This document shows positions 18,787 to 28,268 of a stretch of 44,909 nucleotides of DNA, one piece after another (within the stretch, counting starts at the first letter, position 1; every line of letters starts with the position of its first letter). Origin of the DNA: Deltaproteobacteria bacterium. Lineage in GTDB: Bacteria; Desulfobacterota; DSM-4660; Desulfatiglandales; HGW-15. Under the pieces are notes generated by a model that searched no databases, was not told where the DNA came from, and saw only the letters and a list, made by a program, of their open reading frames with translations. Position numbers and translations under genes: made by a program. The DNA is taken from contig JAFGDF010000102.1 of assembly GCA_016932235.1 (NCBI GenBank), positions 1-44,909 of the forward strand, given 5' to 3'.

Positions 18787-20235
18787 TCATTTTCGCCAAT
18801 ACTCGGGCAGAATAAGGGCGATCACCGTATAGATCTCCAGTCTGCCCAAAATCATACAGAATATGAGGACCCATTTTCCCAGAACAGGCAGCATAAAGTA
18901 ATTATCCACAGGTCCAACAATCCCGAATCCCGGACCTACATTGAAAATGCAGGCGGCGACTGAACCAAAGGATGAAATCATATCCAGGCCAAAACCCGCC
19001 ATGAGTATTACCGCAATAACAAAAATAAACAGATACAGGACGAAAAATCCCCATATACCGTTAAGTATTTCCGGTTGAACCGCTGTTTTTCCCAGCTTGA
19101 CAGTAGTCACTGCATGAGGATGAATAACCCTGAAAAGCTCATGATAAGCATGCTTCAGCAGAAGTATTATCCTCATGGTCTTAATCCCGCCGCCCGTTGA
19201 ACCGGCCATTCCTCCCATGAACATGCACAGCGCTAGAATGATCTGGGAAAAGGCCGGCCATTTCTCGTAATCAGCGGTTGCAAATCCCGTTGTCGTAATA
19301 ATTGAAGTTACTTGAAAAGCGGCATAACGAAAGGAGGCCGCAATGGAATCATAGACGGCGCCATATATATTAAATGTCACAGCCACGATGAAAGCCCCAA
19401 CAATTATTAAAAAAATCCTGCATTCGGGATCTCTTCCAAAAACGGCCAGATCTCCTTTTATCAGCTTATAATGCAAGGAAAAATTGATACCTGCAATCAA
19501 CATAAATACGATTATCACGGCATCGAAATAAGGACTGTTATAATAAGCTATGCTCATATTCTTCGGCGAAAATCCGCCCGTAGGCATAGTCGAAAAGCTA
19601 TGGCACAATGATTCGAAAAAGGGCATGCCTCCGCTGAACAGTAATGCGACCTCAAGTACCGTGATCAGGACATAGACCTTCCAGAGTGCTCTCGCCGTAT
19701 CTGATATTCTCGGTTTAAGCTTATCCACAACAGGGCTTGGTATCTCGGCCTTGTACAATTGCATTCCGCCCACTCCCAGGAATGGCAATATGGCAATGGA
19801 AAGAACTATAATCCCCATTCCGCCAAGCCATTGTGTCAAGCTCCTCCATAACAGCAAACTCCCCGGAAGAAGCTCAATATCCTGAATTATCGTCGATCCT
19901 GTTGTCGTGAAGCCTGAAACAGATTCAAAGTAGGCATTCGTGATAGTGCCGATGCAACCTGAAAACAAATAGGGAAAAGCGCCTGCGGCCCCAGCTGTAA
20001 ACCAACCCAGGGTAACAATGGCAACTCCATCACGGTGATTTAACTGCTTCTCTTCATCTTTTTTCATCATTAAAGTAAGAATAATTCCCACAAAAAGGAT
20101 TGAGATTATCGAATAAATGAAAGCCGAAGCGCACCCATCATCATGAATTAAGGAAAATCCGAGCGGCAACACCATCGATATGCCCAGAAAAAGAAGAACT
20201 ATCCCTATAAATCTAAAGACATGATTGGCGTTCAT
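18787..20235 (-). CDS. trkH: Trk potassium uptake system membrane protein
   Basis: A 482-residue membrane protein with the fourfold repeated M1-P-M2 plan of TrkH/KtrB. Filter-like loops include the segments around SVSGFTTTGS (near residue 115), STMPTGGFSP (near residue 225), ITTTGFATADY (near residue 318) and FNVGPGFG (near residue 442), each with the selectivity glycine. It conducts potassium inward and is gated by the RCK protein encoded just upstream. Its ATG overlaps the trkA stop by one base (TAATG), which couples their translation. Confidence 0.95.
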   Translation of the reverse strand: MNANHVFRFIGIVLLFLGISMVLPLGFSLIHDDGCASAFIYSIISILFVGIILTLMMKKDEEKQLNHRDGVAIVTLGWFTAGAAGAFPYLFSGCIGTITNAYFESVSGFTTTGSTIIQDIELLPGSLLLWRSLTQWLGGMGIIVLSIAILPFLGVGGMQLYKAEIPSPVVDKLKPRISDTARALWKVYVLITVLEVALLFSGGMPFFESLCHSFSTMPTGGFSPKNMSIAYYNSPYFDAVIIVFMLIAGINFSLHYKLIKGDLAVFGRDPECRIFLIIVGAFIVAVTFNIYGAVYDSIAASFRYAAFQVTSIITTTGFATADYEKWPAFSQIILALCMFMGGMAGSTGGGIKTMRIILLLKHAYHELFRVIHPHAVTTVKLGKTAVQPEILNGIWGFFVLYLFIFVIAVILMAGFGLDMISSFGSVAACIFNVGPGFGIVGPVDNYFMLPVLGKWVLIFCMILGRLEIYTVIALILPEYWRK

Positions 20236-21593
20236 TAGAAATAATCCAGTTTTACGGTGAGCAATTTTTCCAGTTCAGGTATGGCTTCATGAAGAGTAAA
20301 AATAATAAGTCGATCCTTTTCTTTGATTACATTCTGCCCGCCGGGAATAATAATATCATTATTACGGATAATAGCGCCTATAAGGGCTCCTCTCGGAAAT
20401 CTGATCTTTTCTAACGGTCTGTCAACGATATCCGACGTCGCTAACGCTTCCGCCTCAATTGCTTCAGCATGCTCGCCCTTCAGGGGACTTACGGAAATGA
20501 TCTTGCCGCGTCTTATATACTGAAGTATTGCCCTGACAGCCGACATCCTGGAGCTGACAATGGTATCAATACCTATGGCACTGACAAGTGGAATATAACC
20601 TAGGTTGCTTATGCGGGTAACTGTTTTTTTTACACCAAGTTCCTTGGCCAGTAAAGAAATCAGGACGTTTTTTTCTTCACCCCCCGTAACTGCAACCAGA
20701 TAATCCACGTGATGAATATTTTCTTCCTCAAGCAACTCCCTGTCCGTTCCGTCGCCCTTTATCACAATAACCTTGTCGAGTTTTTCGGCAAGGGAACCAC
20801 ATCTTTCCCCATCCCTTTCAATAATTTTGACCTGCAATTTGGACCTGTCAAGCGCCCCGGCAAGAGCGCTTCCCGCTGTTCCTCCTCCTACGATAATAAC
20901 CCTTCGCATCTCTTCATGTTCGATATTAAACAAGGAAAAAACTTTCTCTAATTCTTCGGATTTGACCATCACATAAAGCATATCGTTCGCCTGAATAATA
21001 TCCTCTCCTCCTGGGATAAATACATTTTCCCCCCGAACAATGGCACCTATCAGGAACCGCTTTTTAGGATCATTGAAGGAGAGGAGTTTCCGCCCTATAA
21101 ATGAAGAGTCAGTCTTCATGGTTATTCCGATAAGTATTACCTTTCCATCCATAAAATCAATGACATCAGATGCACCTGGAACCCTGATTATATTTCTGAT
21201 CTTTTCAACCATAATCGATTCGGGATTTATAATCTGGTCCACCCCCAATAGATCAGGGCTAAAAAGCTCCTTTTCTTCGATATACTCAGGATTTTTTACT
21301 CTGGCAGCCTTGAGGATATAATGATTCAAATTCCTCGCTAAAAGGCACGCTATCAGATTTGCCTCATCATTGTCAGTAGCGGCCACCATCAGGTCGGCTT
21401 CTCTTATTCCTGCCATTTTGAGTATCTCAGGGCTGGTTCCGGATCCAAGAATTGCCTGCACATCAAGGTGGTCTGTAATCCTGGTGATCTTTTCGGGATC
21501 CTTATCGATAAGAATCACATCCTGGTTCTCTTTTGAAAGTCTTTGCGCGCAGTAGAAGCCAACTTCACCTGCTCCGACAATTATAATCTTCAC
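20235..21593 (-). CDS. trkA: Trk potassium uptake regulatory protein
   Basis: A 452-residue cytoplasmic protein made of two RCK units. Each starts with a Rossmann nucleotide-binding sequence (IIIVGAGEVGFYCAQ at residue 2 and IIVGGGTAGSALAG near residue 232) and ends with a TrkA-C domain. It binds NAD(H) or adenine nucleotides and controls TrkH. The start codon is GTG with a strong GGAGGAG seven bases before it. It forms a two-gene operon with trkH, divergent from hldA. Confidence 0.95.
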   Translation of the reverse strand: MKIIIVGAGEVGFYCAQRLSKENQDVILIDKDPEKITRITDHLDVQAILGSGTSPEILKMAGIREADLMVAATDNDEANLIACLLARNLNHYILKAARVKNPEYIEEKELFSPDLLGVDQIINPESIMVEKIRNIIRVPGASDVIDFMDGKVILIGITMKTDSSFIGRKLLSFNDPKKRFLIGAIVRGENVFIPGGEDIIQANDMLYVMVKSEELEKVFSLFNIEHEEMRRVIIVGGGTAGSALAGALDRSKLQVKIIERDGERCGSLAEKLDKVIVIKGDGTDRELLEEENIHHVDYLVAVTGGEEKNVLISLLAKELGVKKTVTRISNLGYIPLVSAIGIDTIVSSRMSAVRAILQYIRRGKIISVSPLKGEHAEAIEAEALATSDIVDRPLEKIRFPRGALIGAIIRNNDIIIPGGQNVIKEKDRLIIFTLHEAIPELEKLLTVKLDYF

Positions 21594-21898
21594 AATTTTC
21601 TCCTCCGGAAATCTCCTAGTACAGAATCCTGTAACCAGAATTCCGCGTGGCGCTCCACTTTTTCATGAGTCTTTTAACGTTTTTTTTATATTTTGGCCAG
21701 CGTTATTATTGAATGGACAACCGGAATACATAATGATAAATAAATTCCTCGGTTTACGCAGGCAATGAACAGCCCTGCCCTATGGCAGAAAGGTATATAA
21801 ACAATATATTGACACCGAAAACATCGGGGGAACTCATCATCTCATCCCCACTGTCATAAGAAAATTATTTAGCCTTTACGGGAACTTAGGACTTATAA
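21594..21898. other. Divergent intergenic region, trkA / hldA
   Basis: About 305 bases that should hold promoters for trkAH (leftward) and for the hldA run (rightward). A TTGACA occurs near 21810 but lacks a suitable -10 at normal spacing, and a small CTGCC-N4-GGCAG inverted repeat lies near 21777-21790. I see no coding sequence, riboswitch or terminator. Confidence 0.5.
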
Positions 21899-22906
21899 AT
21901 GATTAAGGAAGTTAACGTCAGCGAGAATGATTCTCTGAAAAAATTCATTGATAAATTCGATCAGACAAGGATCCTCGTGATCGGGGATATAATGATGGAT
22001 GAATATATCTGGGGAGAGGTTTCCCGTATTTCTCCAGAGGCTCCGATACCGGTAGTGGAGGTTAAAGAGGAGACAAAGATGCTTGGAGGAGCCGCCAATG
22101 TGATGCATAATATAATATCTCTTGGAGGAAAATCGATTCTTTGTGGCGTCATCGGAAACGACGATACGGGGAAGCAGATCCTTGAACGTATCCATGATCT
22201 GGGTGTCGTAACTGATGGTATAATTATTGAAGCCAACCGGCTTACGAGTATTAAAACAAGAGTCGTAGCTCGTAATCAGCAGGTGGTCAGGGTTGACCGT
22301 GAAACACGAAAAGAAATAAACCAATCCAGCATTGAAAAATTTCTAGGTTTTATAAAGAATAAAATTAACGGCATCGATGCTATCATCATCGCTGATTATG
22401 GTAAAGGTGTGATTTCCGAAAGGCTGATGAAAGGATTAAAAAAGTTGATTTCAGGGAACAACATATTTCTTGCGGTGGATCCCAAGACAGAAAACTTCAG
22501 ATACTATAAAGGAATAGATATTATTACACCTAACCATCATGAGGCAGGCGCCTTCTGCCGGACAGTAATCGACGATGACGAAAGCCTAATAAAAGCGGGT
22601 AAAACCATAATCGAAAAAGTGAGATGCAAGGCGGTATTGATAACCCAGGGCAAGGACGGTATGACGCTCTTTGGTAAAGATGGTGAAATATGCCATATTC
22701 CCACCGTGGGAAGGAAAGTCTTTGATGTGTCAGGAGCCGGAGATACTGTTATAAGCACTTTATGCATGGGATTGGCGGCCGGTATGGATCTCGAATCTGC
22801 TGCAGTCATCGCGAATTTTGCTGCCGGGATAGTTGTTGGTGAAGTGGGAACCTCCACAGTCAGGGCTGAAGAACTTAAGAAAGCGATCAATGGAAGAAGA
22901 TTTTAA
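21899..22906 (+). CDS. hldA: D-glycero-beta-D-manno-heptose-7-phosphate kinase (stand-alone HldA / RfaE domain I)
   Basis: A 335-residue PfkB-family sugar kinase. The best match is the N-terminal kinase half of HldE, which phosphorylates heptose-7-phosphate at C1 for the lipopolysaccharide inner core. Features are ILVIGDIMMDEYIWGEV near residue 22, GGAANVMHNIISLGG near residue 64, and the PfkB anion hole and catalytic base in VFDVSGAGDTVISTL, with Asp in GAGDT. E. coli has a fused kinase-nucleotidyltransferase; here only the kinase is present, so the adenylyltransferase partner must lie elsewhere. First gene of a tight rightward run ending with rlmB or the phosphatase. Confidence 0.93.
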   Translation: MIKEVNVSENDSLKKFIDKFDQTRILVIGDIMMDEYIWGEVSRISPEAPIPVVEVKEETKMLGGAANVMHNIISLGGKSILCGVIGNDDTGKQILERIHDLGVVTDGIIIEANRLTSIKTRVVARNQQVVRVDRETRKEINQSSIEKFLGFIKNKINGIDAIIIADYGKGVISERLMKGLKKLISGNNIFLAVDPKTENFRYYKGIDIITPNHHEAGAFCRTVIDDDESLIKAGKTIIEKVRCKAVLITQGKDGMTLFGKDGEICHIPTVGRKVFDVSGAGDTVISTLCMGLAAGMDLESAAVIANFAAGIVVGEVGTSTVRAEELKKAINGRRF

Positions 22907-22939
22907 AAGCCCATACAAGAACAGTGAGGAGTTTTGATT

Positions 22940-23503
22940 ATGAGCGCCCCACGGGAACCGGATGCGGTAAGACTAATCGCGAATTTGTTTTCTTCAGATA
23001 GACAAGTGATTAAAGCGGTCTCCGGAGAAATGGAAGTTTTATTCGGGCCTATCGACTGGGAAAGCCCATGGCTGCTTTTCGATCGTACGAGGTATTACGA
23101 AAGAGAGATGGGCTGGCCGCTTCACAGGCGTTTTGTCTCTTTCGAACGTCTGATCATGCCCGAAGGGATCGTTGCCGTAAAGCTCGCAACCAATAAACTG
23201 GAATCCAAATATGTGCAAGACGGAAATCGTAAAATAAACATCGATCCGGGATATATTTCCCTTGAAAGACTCATCCTTGCGACAGGTAAAAATTATACAC
23301 ACAGGATCTATCTGTCAAAAGGAATTTATGCTGATTTGACTCTGATCTTCCACAAGGGGAGCTTTAGACCTCTTGACTGGACATATAGGGATTACTCGGA
23401 CCCACGGACAATCGAAATGTTTAATAATGAGAGGGAAAGATACAAATTAGTCATAAGGCCGAAAATCCGGGAACCTGTCGGGCCGTACGCCACGGACTTT
23501 TGA
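22940..23503 (+). CDS. DUF4416 family protein
   Basis: A 187-residue protein that I recognise as DUF4416, mainly from deltaproteobacteria and related groups, with no known function. Conserved-looking blocks are FGPIDWESPWLLFDRTRYYE, RRFVSFERLI, IAVKLATNKLESKY-like sequence near residue 75, IDPGYISLERLILATGKNY and the C-terminal YRDYSD region. There is no signal peptide or membrane segment, so it is probably cytoplasmic. I start at the ATG at 22940, eight bases after GAGGAG, rather than a TTG two codons earlier. It lies between hldA and yicC, which fits an envelope or RNA housekeeping role but proves neither. Confidence 0.88.
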   Translation: MSAPREPDAVRLIANLFSSDRQVIKAVSGEMEVLFGPIDWESPWLLFDRTRYYEREMGWPLHRRFVSFERLIMPEGIVAVKLATNKLESKYVQDGNRKINIDPGYISLERLILATGKNYTHRIYLSKGIYADLTLIFHKGSFRPLDWTYRDYSDPRTIEMFNNERERYKLVIRPKIREPVGPYATDF

Positions 23504-23525
23504 AAAATCAAGGGAGAGGACAATT

Positions 23526-24410
23526 TTGTTAAAAAGCATGACCGCCTATGGTCGCGGTGTATATGAGTTTGATGGTTCTATCTATATTGCAGAGATAAGA
23601 TCTGTAAACAACAGATACAGGGATATAATTATCCGAATCTCAAAGGATTTTCAGCTTCTTGAAGATGAGATAAAATCATTTGTGGCTGCAAGGGTAATGA
23701 GGGGAAGAATTGAAGTCTCCGTTCAGGTTGAAAAAGTAAAAGCAGATCAAATTGATTATGTCCCCGAGCTGAATATCACCTTGTTAAAATCATACATCAG
23801 GATATTCGACCTGTTGAATGAAAAATTTGGCATCGAGGGGAAGATCACTCCTGAACTTATCTGTCAACTAAAAGATCTGATCGTCATAAAACCCATAGAA
23901 CCTGACTTGGAAAGAATACGCTCAGGGATAAAAAAGGCCATTGAAGAGGCCTTTATAACTTTTAATGAGATGAGAACGCGCGAAGGCCAGATGATACAGT
24001 CTGATTTTCTCAACCGTATCGGGATTATCAGAGCATATCTCGGCGAGATCGAGAAGAGATCCCCCTTAGTCATAGAAGAGTACAGGAAAAAACTGAAAGA
24101 GAGGATAGAGGATATAGCAACCGGTATGGAAGTAGATGAAAAGCGTCTGATTCAGGAGGTAGCCATATTCGCCAACCGATCGGACATTACTGAAGAAATC
24201 CTGCGCGCAAAGAGTCATTTGGAACAATTTTTGAGTTACATGTCAAATGATGAGCCCATAGGCAGGCGGCTTGACTTTCTTATCCAGGAAATCAACAGAG
24301 AAGTCAATACAATCGCGTCAAAAGCATCGGATTCCAGTATTTCAAAAAACGCGGTGGAAATAAAATCAGAAATGGAAAAAATTAGAGAACAGGTTCAAAA
24401 CATTGAATAA
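23526..24410 (+). CDS. yicC: YicC family endoribonuclease
   Basis: A 294-residue protein of the YicC/YloC family, recently characterised in E. coli and Bacillus as an RNA endonuclease. The N-terminal signature KSMTAYGRG and the [10 protein letters not shown] block near residue 28 are diagnostic. The C-terminal DUF1732 part contains [22 protein letters not shown], a very conserved stretch, with a long coiled region before it. The start is TTG (LLKSMTAYG) with GGGAGAGGACA upstream; an ATG four residues in would cut the conserved N-terminus. Neighbours remA and gmk are the usual companions. Confidence 0.95.
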   Translation: MLKSMTAYGRGVYEFDGSIYIAEIRSVNNRYRDIIIRISKDFQLLEDEIKSFVAARVMRGRIEVSVQVEKVKADQIDYVPELNITLLKSYIRIFDLLNEKFGIEGKITPELICQLKDLIVIKPIEPDLERIRSGIKKAIEEAFITFNEMRTREGQMIQSDFLNRIGIIRAYLGEIEKRSPLVIEEYRKKLKERIEDIATGMEVDEKRLIQEVAIFANRSDITEEILRAKSHLEQFLSYMSNDEPIGRRLDFLIQEINREVNTIASKASDSSISKNAVEIKSEMEKIREQVQNIE

Positions 24411-24424
24411 AAGGAGGTTCTTTA

Positions 24425-24697
24425 ATGAGCCACAAACTCGTTAATGTTGGGTTTGGAAATTCGGTTGTATCGAGACGGGTAGTCGCGATTATCTCTCCGA
24501 ATGCAGCACCTATCAGACGTTTACGAGATGAAGCCCGCGATCAAGGAAGGCTGATTGACGCTACGCAGGGAAGAAAAACCAGGTCGGTAATCATTACTGA
24601 CAGCAATCACGTGATTCTCTCTGCAATACAATCTGAAACCATGGCTCAGAGATTCAGCCCTGATGTGGCTTTGACGAAGGAAGAGATGGAAGAGTAA
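24425..24697 (+). CDS. remA: RemA-like DNA-binding regulator (DUF370)
   Basis: A 90-residue protein of the DUF370/RemA family. In Bacillus RemA is a ring-forming DNA-binding activator of biofilm and osmoprotection genes. The signature [21 protein letters not shown], the [10 protein letters not shown] helix and the [16 protein letters not shown] block are all present. Its target in Gram-negative anaerobes is unknown; the conserved yicC-remA-gmk order is shared with Firmicutes and deltaproteobacteria. A strong AAAGGAGG lies seven bases before the ATG. Confidence 0.93.
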   Translation: MSHKLVNVGFGNSVVSRRVVAIISPNAAPIRRLRDEARDQGRLIDATQGRKTRSVIITDSNHVILSAIQSETMAQRFSPDVALTKEEMEE

Positions 24698-24699
24698 CG

Positions 24700-25317
24700 A
24701 TGAATGGTCAAATATATGTTGTGTCCGGACCATCCGGAGTCGGAAAATCAACTCTTGTCCGAAAGATAAGAAAAGAATTGCCCGATCTGGGGTATTCCGT
24801 TTCTCACACCAGTCGCGCACCCAGAACCGGGGAAATTAATGGCGTTGACTATCACTTTGTCAAGAAATCCCGTTTTCAGAGTATGATCAACCAGGGTTCT
24901 TTTGTGGAATGGGAAGAGATATACAATGATCTTTACGGCACTGCTTACGTTTCTCTTAATGATCTGCTTAACCATGGAAGTGATATGATTCTGGATCTTG
25001 ATAACAAAGGGGCGGCAAACATCCGCAGACATTACACGGAAAGCGTCATGATCTATATCCTTCCTCCATCCATGAAAGAACTTGAAAAACGTCTTAGGGC
25101 CCGCGCCCAGGACACGGATAACGCGATAAAACTGAGAATCGGGAAGGCACGAGAAGAGATCCAAAACAGCCTATGGTATGATTTTTTTATCATTAATGAT
25201 AATCCCTTAAAATCCTTGGAAGACCTGAAGTCCATCATTCTTTCCAACCGATGCCGTCATAAACGGATGCTTTCCAAAGTCAAGGAAATCATAGATAATC
25301 AAGGAGCTCAGCAATAG
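24700..25317 (+). CDS. gmk: Guanylate kinase
   Basis: A 205-residue nucleoside monophosphate kinase converting GMP and ATP to GDP and ADP. The P-loop SGPSGVGKST is at residues 8-17. The GMP-binding block YSVSHTSRAPRTGEINGVDYHFV at residues 31-53 and EWEEIYNDLYGT near residue 70 are typical, as is DLDNKGAANIR near residue 98. It starts two bases after the remA stop, so the pair is translationally linked. Confidence 0.97.
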   Translation: MNGQIYVVSGPSGVGKSTLVRKIRKELPDLGYSVSHTSRAPRTGEINGVDYHFVKKSRFQSMINQGSFVEWEEIYNDLYGTAYVSLNDLLNHGSDMILDLDNKGAANIRRHYTESVMIYILPPSMKELEKRLRARAQDTDNAIKLRIGKAREEIQNSLWYDFFIINDNPLKSLEDLKSIILSNRCRHKRMLSKVKEIIDNQGAQQ

Positions 25318-25322
25318 AAGCT

Positions 25323-26075
25323 GTGAAGAAAAAGTCAGATAACCTCATTCCAGGTTTTCATTCGGTAAAGGAAGCCTTGTTGAAGAATCATGGCAGAATC
25401 GCCGAACTCTGGATTGCCAGAGGGAAAGATTCAGCCCGTGCAAGAGAACTAATAGGGATTGCCCACCGGAAAGGGATATCCGTTTGCTTCAAGGAAAAAA
25501 GTTATCTCGATGAGATAATGCCCAATATGGCTCATCAGGGAATGGCAGCTCTTACGGACAGTTTTCATTATACAAACCTTGAAGATCTCATAAGGGCTTC
25601 CCTGGATGATAAAAATAATTCCCTTCTGCTGGCCGCCGACCATATCACTGATGAGGGAAACCTGGGAGCCGTAATTAGAACAGCTGCGTTTTTCGGTGCC
25701 CACGGACTTCTTATACCCAAGGACCGTTCAGCTTTAGTCACTGAAAGTGTAATTAAGAGATCTTCAGGCTCCCATGTTCATCTTCCAATCAGCATTGTCG
25801 TAAATATGGTCGCGTCACTTGAACGCCTGAGCAAGGCCGGCTTATGGATAATCGGCGCCTCTGGTGAGAGCAGCGAAACGATATACCGTTTCGACTGGAC
25901 CAGGGATACTGTTCTAGTAATTGGAAGCGAGAACCGGGGCCTGAGTCGATCCGTAAGAAAGCTCTGCCACCAATTGGTCTCCATTCCAGGGACAGGAAGG
26001 ATTGAATCGCTTAATGTATCAGTCGCATGTGGGATAATACTCGCTGAAATTTCGCGTCAGAGGAAATCTTTATAA
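25323..26075 (+). CDS. rlmB: TrmH/SpoU family rRNA 2'-O-methyltransferase, RlmB-like
   Basis: A 250-residue SPOUT methyltransferase. An N-terminal substrate-binding domain begins IPGFHSVKEAL near residue 9. The catalytic domain carries the three family motifs: DEGNLGAVIRTAAFFG near residue 117, VLVIGSENRGLSRSV near residue 199 and LNVSVACGIILAE near residue 231. RlmB methylates G2251 of 23S rRNA with S-adenosylmethionine; other TrmH members act on other rRNA or tRNA positions, so the exact target is not certain. The start is GTG, six bases after gmk ends. Confidence 0.9.
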   Translation: MKKKSDNLIPGFHSVKEALLKNHGRIAELWIARGKDSARARELIGIAHRKGISVCFKEKSYLDEIMPNMAHQGMAALTDSFHYTNLEDLIRASLDDKNNSLLLAADHITDEGNLGAVIRTAAFFGAHGLLIPKDRSALVTESVIKRSSGSHVHLPISIVVNMVASLERLSKAGLWIIGASGESSETIYRFDWTRDTVLVIGSENRGLSRSVRKLCHQLVSIPGTGRIESLNVSVACGIILAEISRQRKSL

Positions 26076-26099
26076 ATAAAATTTTGGAGAATAATAAAT

Positions 26100-26894
26100 A
26101 TGACCACTGAAAACCGTGTGTATGTTAATGTAAAAACAGAACACATCATTGCATCAGGACTATCAGATCGAGGACTTGTTAGAGAAGAAAACGAAGACTC
26201 CATCTTTCTTGATGAGTCCGGACAGGTTCTTTTACTTGCTGATGGTATGGGTGGTCATGAGCGTGGAGCAGAGGCCAGCCAGACTGCAGTAAAGGTATTT
26301 AAGGAGCATTTAACCCCTGAGAAAATCAAAGAGGAGCTTAGGGATATTACCGCTGCGGCGGGCGTGTCGCCTGAAATCGCATGTCTCTATACCATAATAT
26401 TCAGGGCTGTCGGTAAGACCGCCGAATATCTGGCAAAGCGTAATGATGAACTGATGCTTAAACGATACATGGGAACGACCATAGTAGGCCTATTTTTAGC
26501 CAAGGATGGCAATGTGCTGTGGTTTCATATCGGCGACAGCAGACTTTATTTATGGAGGGATTCGGCTTTAAAACGCCTTACGGCCGATCACTCTCTTTAT
26601 AGTGAATGGGTCAAAGCGGGCAGGATCGGCCCTGAACCCAATAAAAATATCATAACACGCGTAATGGGCATCGACCGCTTCGTAGACGCTGACATAGATT
26701 GGGATAAAAGAGTGACGAATGATCTATTTCTTTTATGCAGCGATGGCCTAACTGATATGATCACCGACGCGCAGATAGAAGAGGTATTGAATAGTGAAGT
26801 CGATGTGGATATTATCGCGAACAGGCTTCTGGATAAAGCGCTGGAGGCCGGAGGAAAAGATAACACCAGCGTGATAGTCTGCAGGGTTGTCTAA
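26100..26894 (+). CDS. PP2C family serine/threonine protein phosphatase
   Basis: A 264-residue soluble phosphatase of the PPM/PP2C family (Stp type). The metal-binding and catalytic motifs are DRGLVREENEDSIF near residue 22, LLADGMGGHERGAEAS near residue 43, WFHIGDSRLYLWRD near residue 140, LFLLCSDGLTDMI near residue 210 and GGKDNTSVIV near the end. It has no membrane or extra sensory domain. Genes of this type usually reverse the action of a Hanks-type kinase, and one is encoded convergently only six bases away, so the two are likely partners. It may be transcribed with the upstream run, 24 bases after rlmB. Confidence 0.93.
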   Translation: MTTENRVYVNVKTEHIIASGLSDRGLVREENEDSIFLDESGQVLLLADGMGGHERGAEASQTAVKVFKEHLTPEKIKEELRDITAAAGVSPEIACLYTIIFRAVGKTAEYLAKRNDELMLKRYMGTTIVGLFLAKDGNVLWFHIGDSRLYLWRDSALKRLTADHSLYSEWVKAGRIGPEPNKNIITRVMGIDRFVDADIDWDKRVTNDLFLLCSDGLTDMITDAQIEEVLNSEVDVDIIANRLLDKALEAGGKDNTSVIVCRVV

Positions 26895-26900
26895 AAAAAC

Positions 26901-28163
26901 CTAATTCGCCAGACGCCGAACGAGCATCATGGCAAAATTTTTATAAAAGAGATATTTGACCGTCTCAGACGCCGTATCAAGCGAAAAAGCACTTAATTTT
27001 AACAATATGCAGTCCGTGTCAGCAATAACATTGGCACTCCTTGTCTGCCCTGCTATCAGGGCCATTTCCCCGAAGCAGCTCCCTGTGCCAATGACTGCAA
27101 TATCCTTTTCACCCTTCCTGACTTTAACCCTGCCACTCATAACTATATAAAAAGTATCATTTATTTCTCCTTCTGAAAGGATGTGTCTTCCTTTCAGAAC
27201 TTTTACAATATTACTTACAGATACAACCTCTTTAACCTGATCTTCATCGAAATTATTGAAAAAGGCGAGATGATTAACGTAATCGACTATATGTCTTATT
27301 TTACTTTCATTGACCTTATCTGTTAATCCCCTGAGAGCCACTCTCAGATCAAACGCCAGCTCCATGCAACTCCGGTATCTTTCTTTCGGATCTTTGGCAA
27401 GTGCCTTTTTGAGGATTTCTTCCAAGATAGGAGGAATATCATTTCTGACAATAGACATGGGCTCCGGTTCATCGTTTGTAATCTTGTACATAATGGAGAA
27501 ATTATTGTCCCCCTGGAATGCCTGTCTCCCTACAAGAAGCTCATATAACACGCAACCCACCGAAAAAATATCACTCTCACATCCAACCGGATCACCCTTG
27601 AGCTGTTCCGGTGACATGTAGCTTGGCGTTCCAATAATACCTGTCTCTGCGGTTTTTTCGGTCATTTGTGCAACGCCGAAATCAGCGATTTTTGTGTAAC
27701 CCGATTTTGTCAACATGATGTTCGCAGGTTTTATATCCCTGTGAATGACTCCTTTTTTATGAGAATAATCAAGGGCACTGCATACATCCAAAAGGATTTC
27801 AACAACCTTGTTTTTCGCTAGAAGGTCCGGTTCCTGGCAATATTTTTCAAGTGTGGAGCCTTCTATATATTCCATTGTAAGATAACAAAAATCATCCTGA
27901 ACCCCTACATCATGGATATCCACAATATTGGGATGATGGAACCTCCCCGCTGACTGGGCCTCTACCAGGAATCTCTCCCTCGATTTATCCGTATCGGTTT
28001 GAGATATCTTGATAGCCACAAGCCTCTTTATATAAGGATCTCTTCCGAGATATACCACTCCGGCTCCTCCACGACCCAATTTTTTCAAGAGTTCGTATCG
28101 GCCTACCTTTTTTATGGTTCCAAGGCTTGTCATGAAATCGGAGTCAAAGCTGTTTTCGATCAT
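26901..28163 (-). CDS. Hanks-type Ser/Thr protein kinase with C-terminal cyclic-nucleotide-binding domain
   Basis: A 420-residue cytoplasmic protein. Residues about 22-285 form a complete eukaryotic-like kinase domain: glycine loop LGRGGAGVVYLG, Lys52 in VAIKIS, catalytic HRDIKPAN with Asp143, DFG with Asp161, and GTPSYMSPEQL in the activation segment. Residues about 305-415 form a Crp-like cNMP-binding domain. Its phosphate cassette reads GSCFGEMALIAGQTRSAN, retaining the Glu and Arg that contact cyclic nucleotide in CRP and PKA. There is no membrane helix or PASTA domain. The domain order is the reverse of eukaryotic PKG. GAGGT precedes the ATG. Activation by cAMP, cGMP or another ligand is inference. 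Confidence 0.93.
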   Translation of the reverse strand: MIENSFDSDFMTSLGTIKKVGRYELLKKLGRGGAGVVYLGRDPYIKRLVAIKISQTDTDKSRERFLVEAQSAGRFHHPNIVDIHDVGVQDDFCYLTMEYIEGSTLEKYCQEPDLLAKNKVVEILLDVCSALDYSHKKGVIHRDIKPANIMLTKSGYTKIADFGVAQMTEKTAETGIIGTPSYMSPEQLKGDPVGCESDIFSVGCVLYELLVGRQAFQGDNNFSIMYKITNDEPEPMSIVRNDIPPILEEILKKALAKDPKERYRSCMELAFDLRVALRGLTDKVNESKIRHIVDYVNHLAFFNNFDEDQVKEVVSVSNIVKVLKGRHILSEGEINDTFYIVMSGRVKVRKGEKDIAVIGTGSCFGEMALIAGQTRSANVIADTDCILLKLSAFSLDTASETVKYLFYKNFAMMLVRRLAN

Positions 28164-28268
28164 TCGACCTCTCTCACTGTTATCGGAAAATTCATGAAAA
28201 GATATTTGATTGGATAGTTCCCTGGATTGTATTTTCTTGAGGAAAAATATACATATTTTCAGTCTGTT

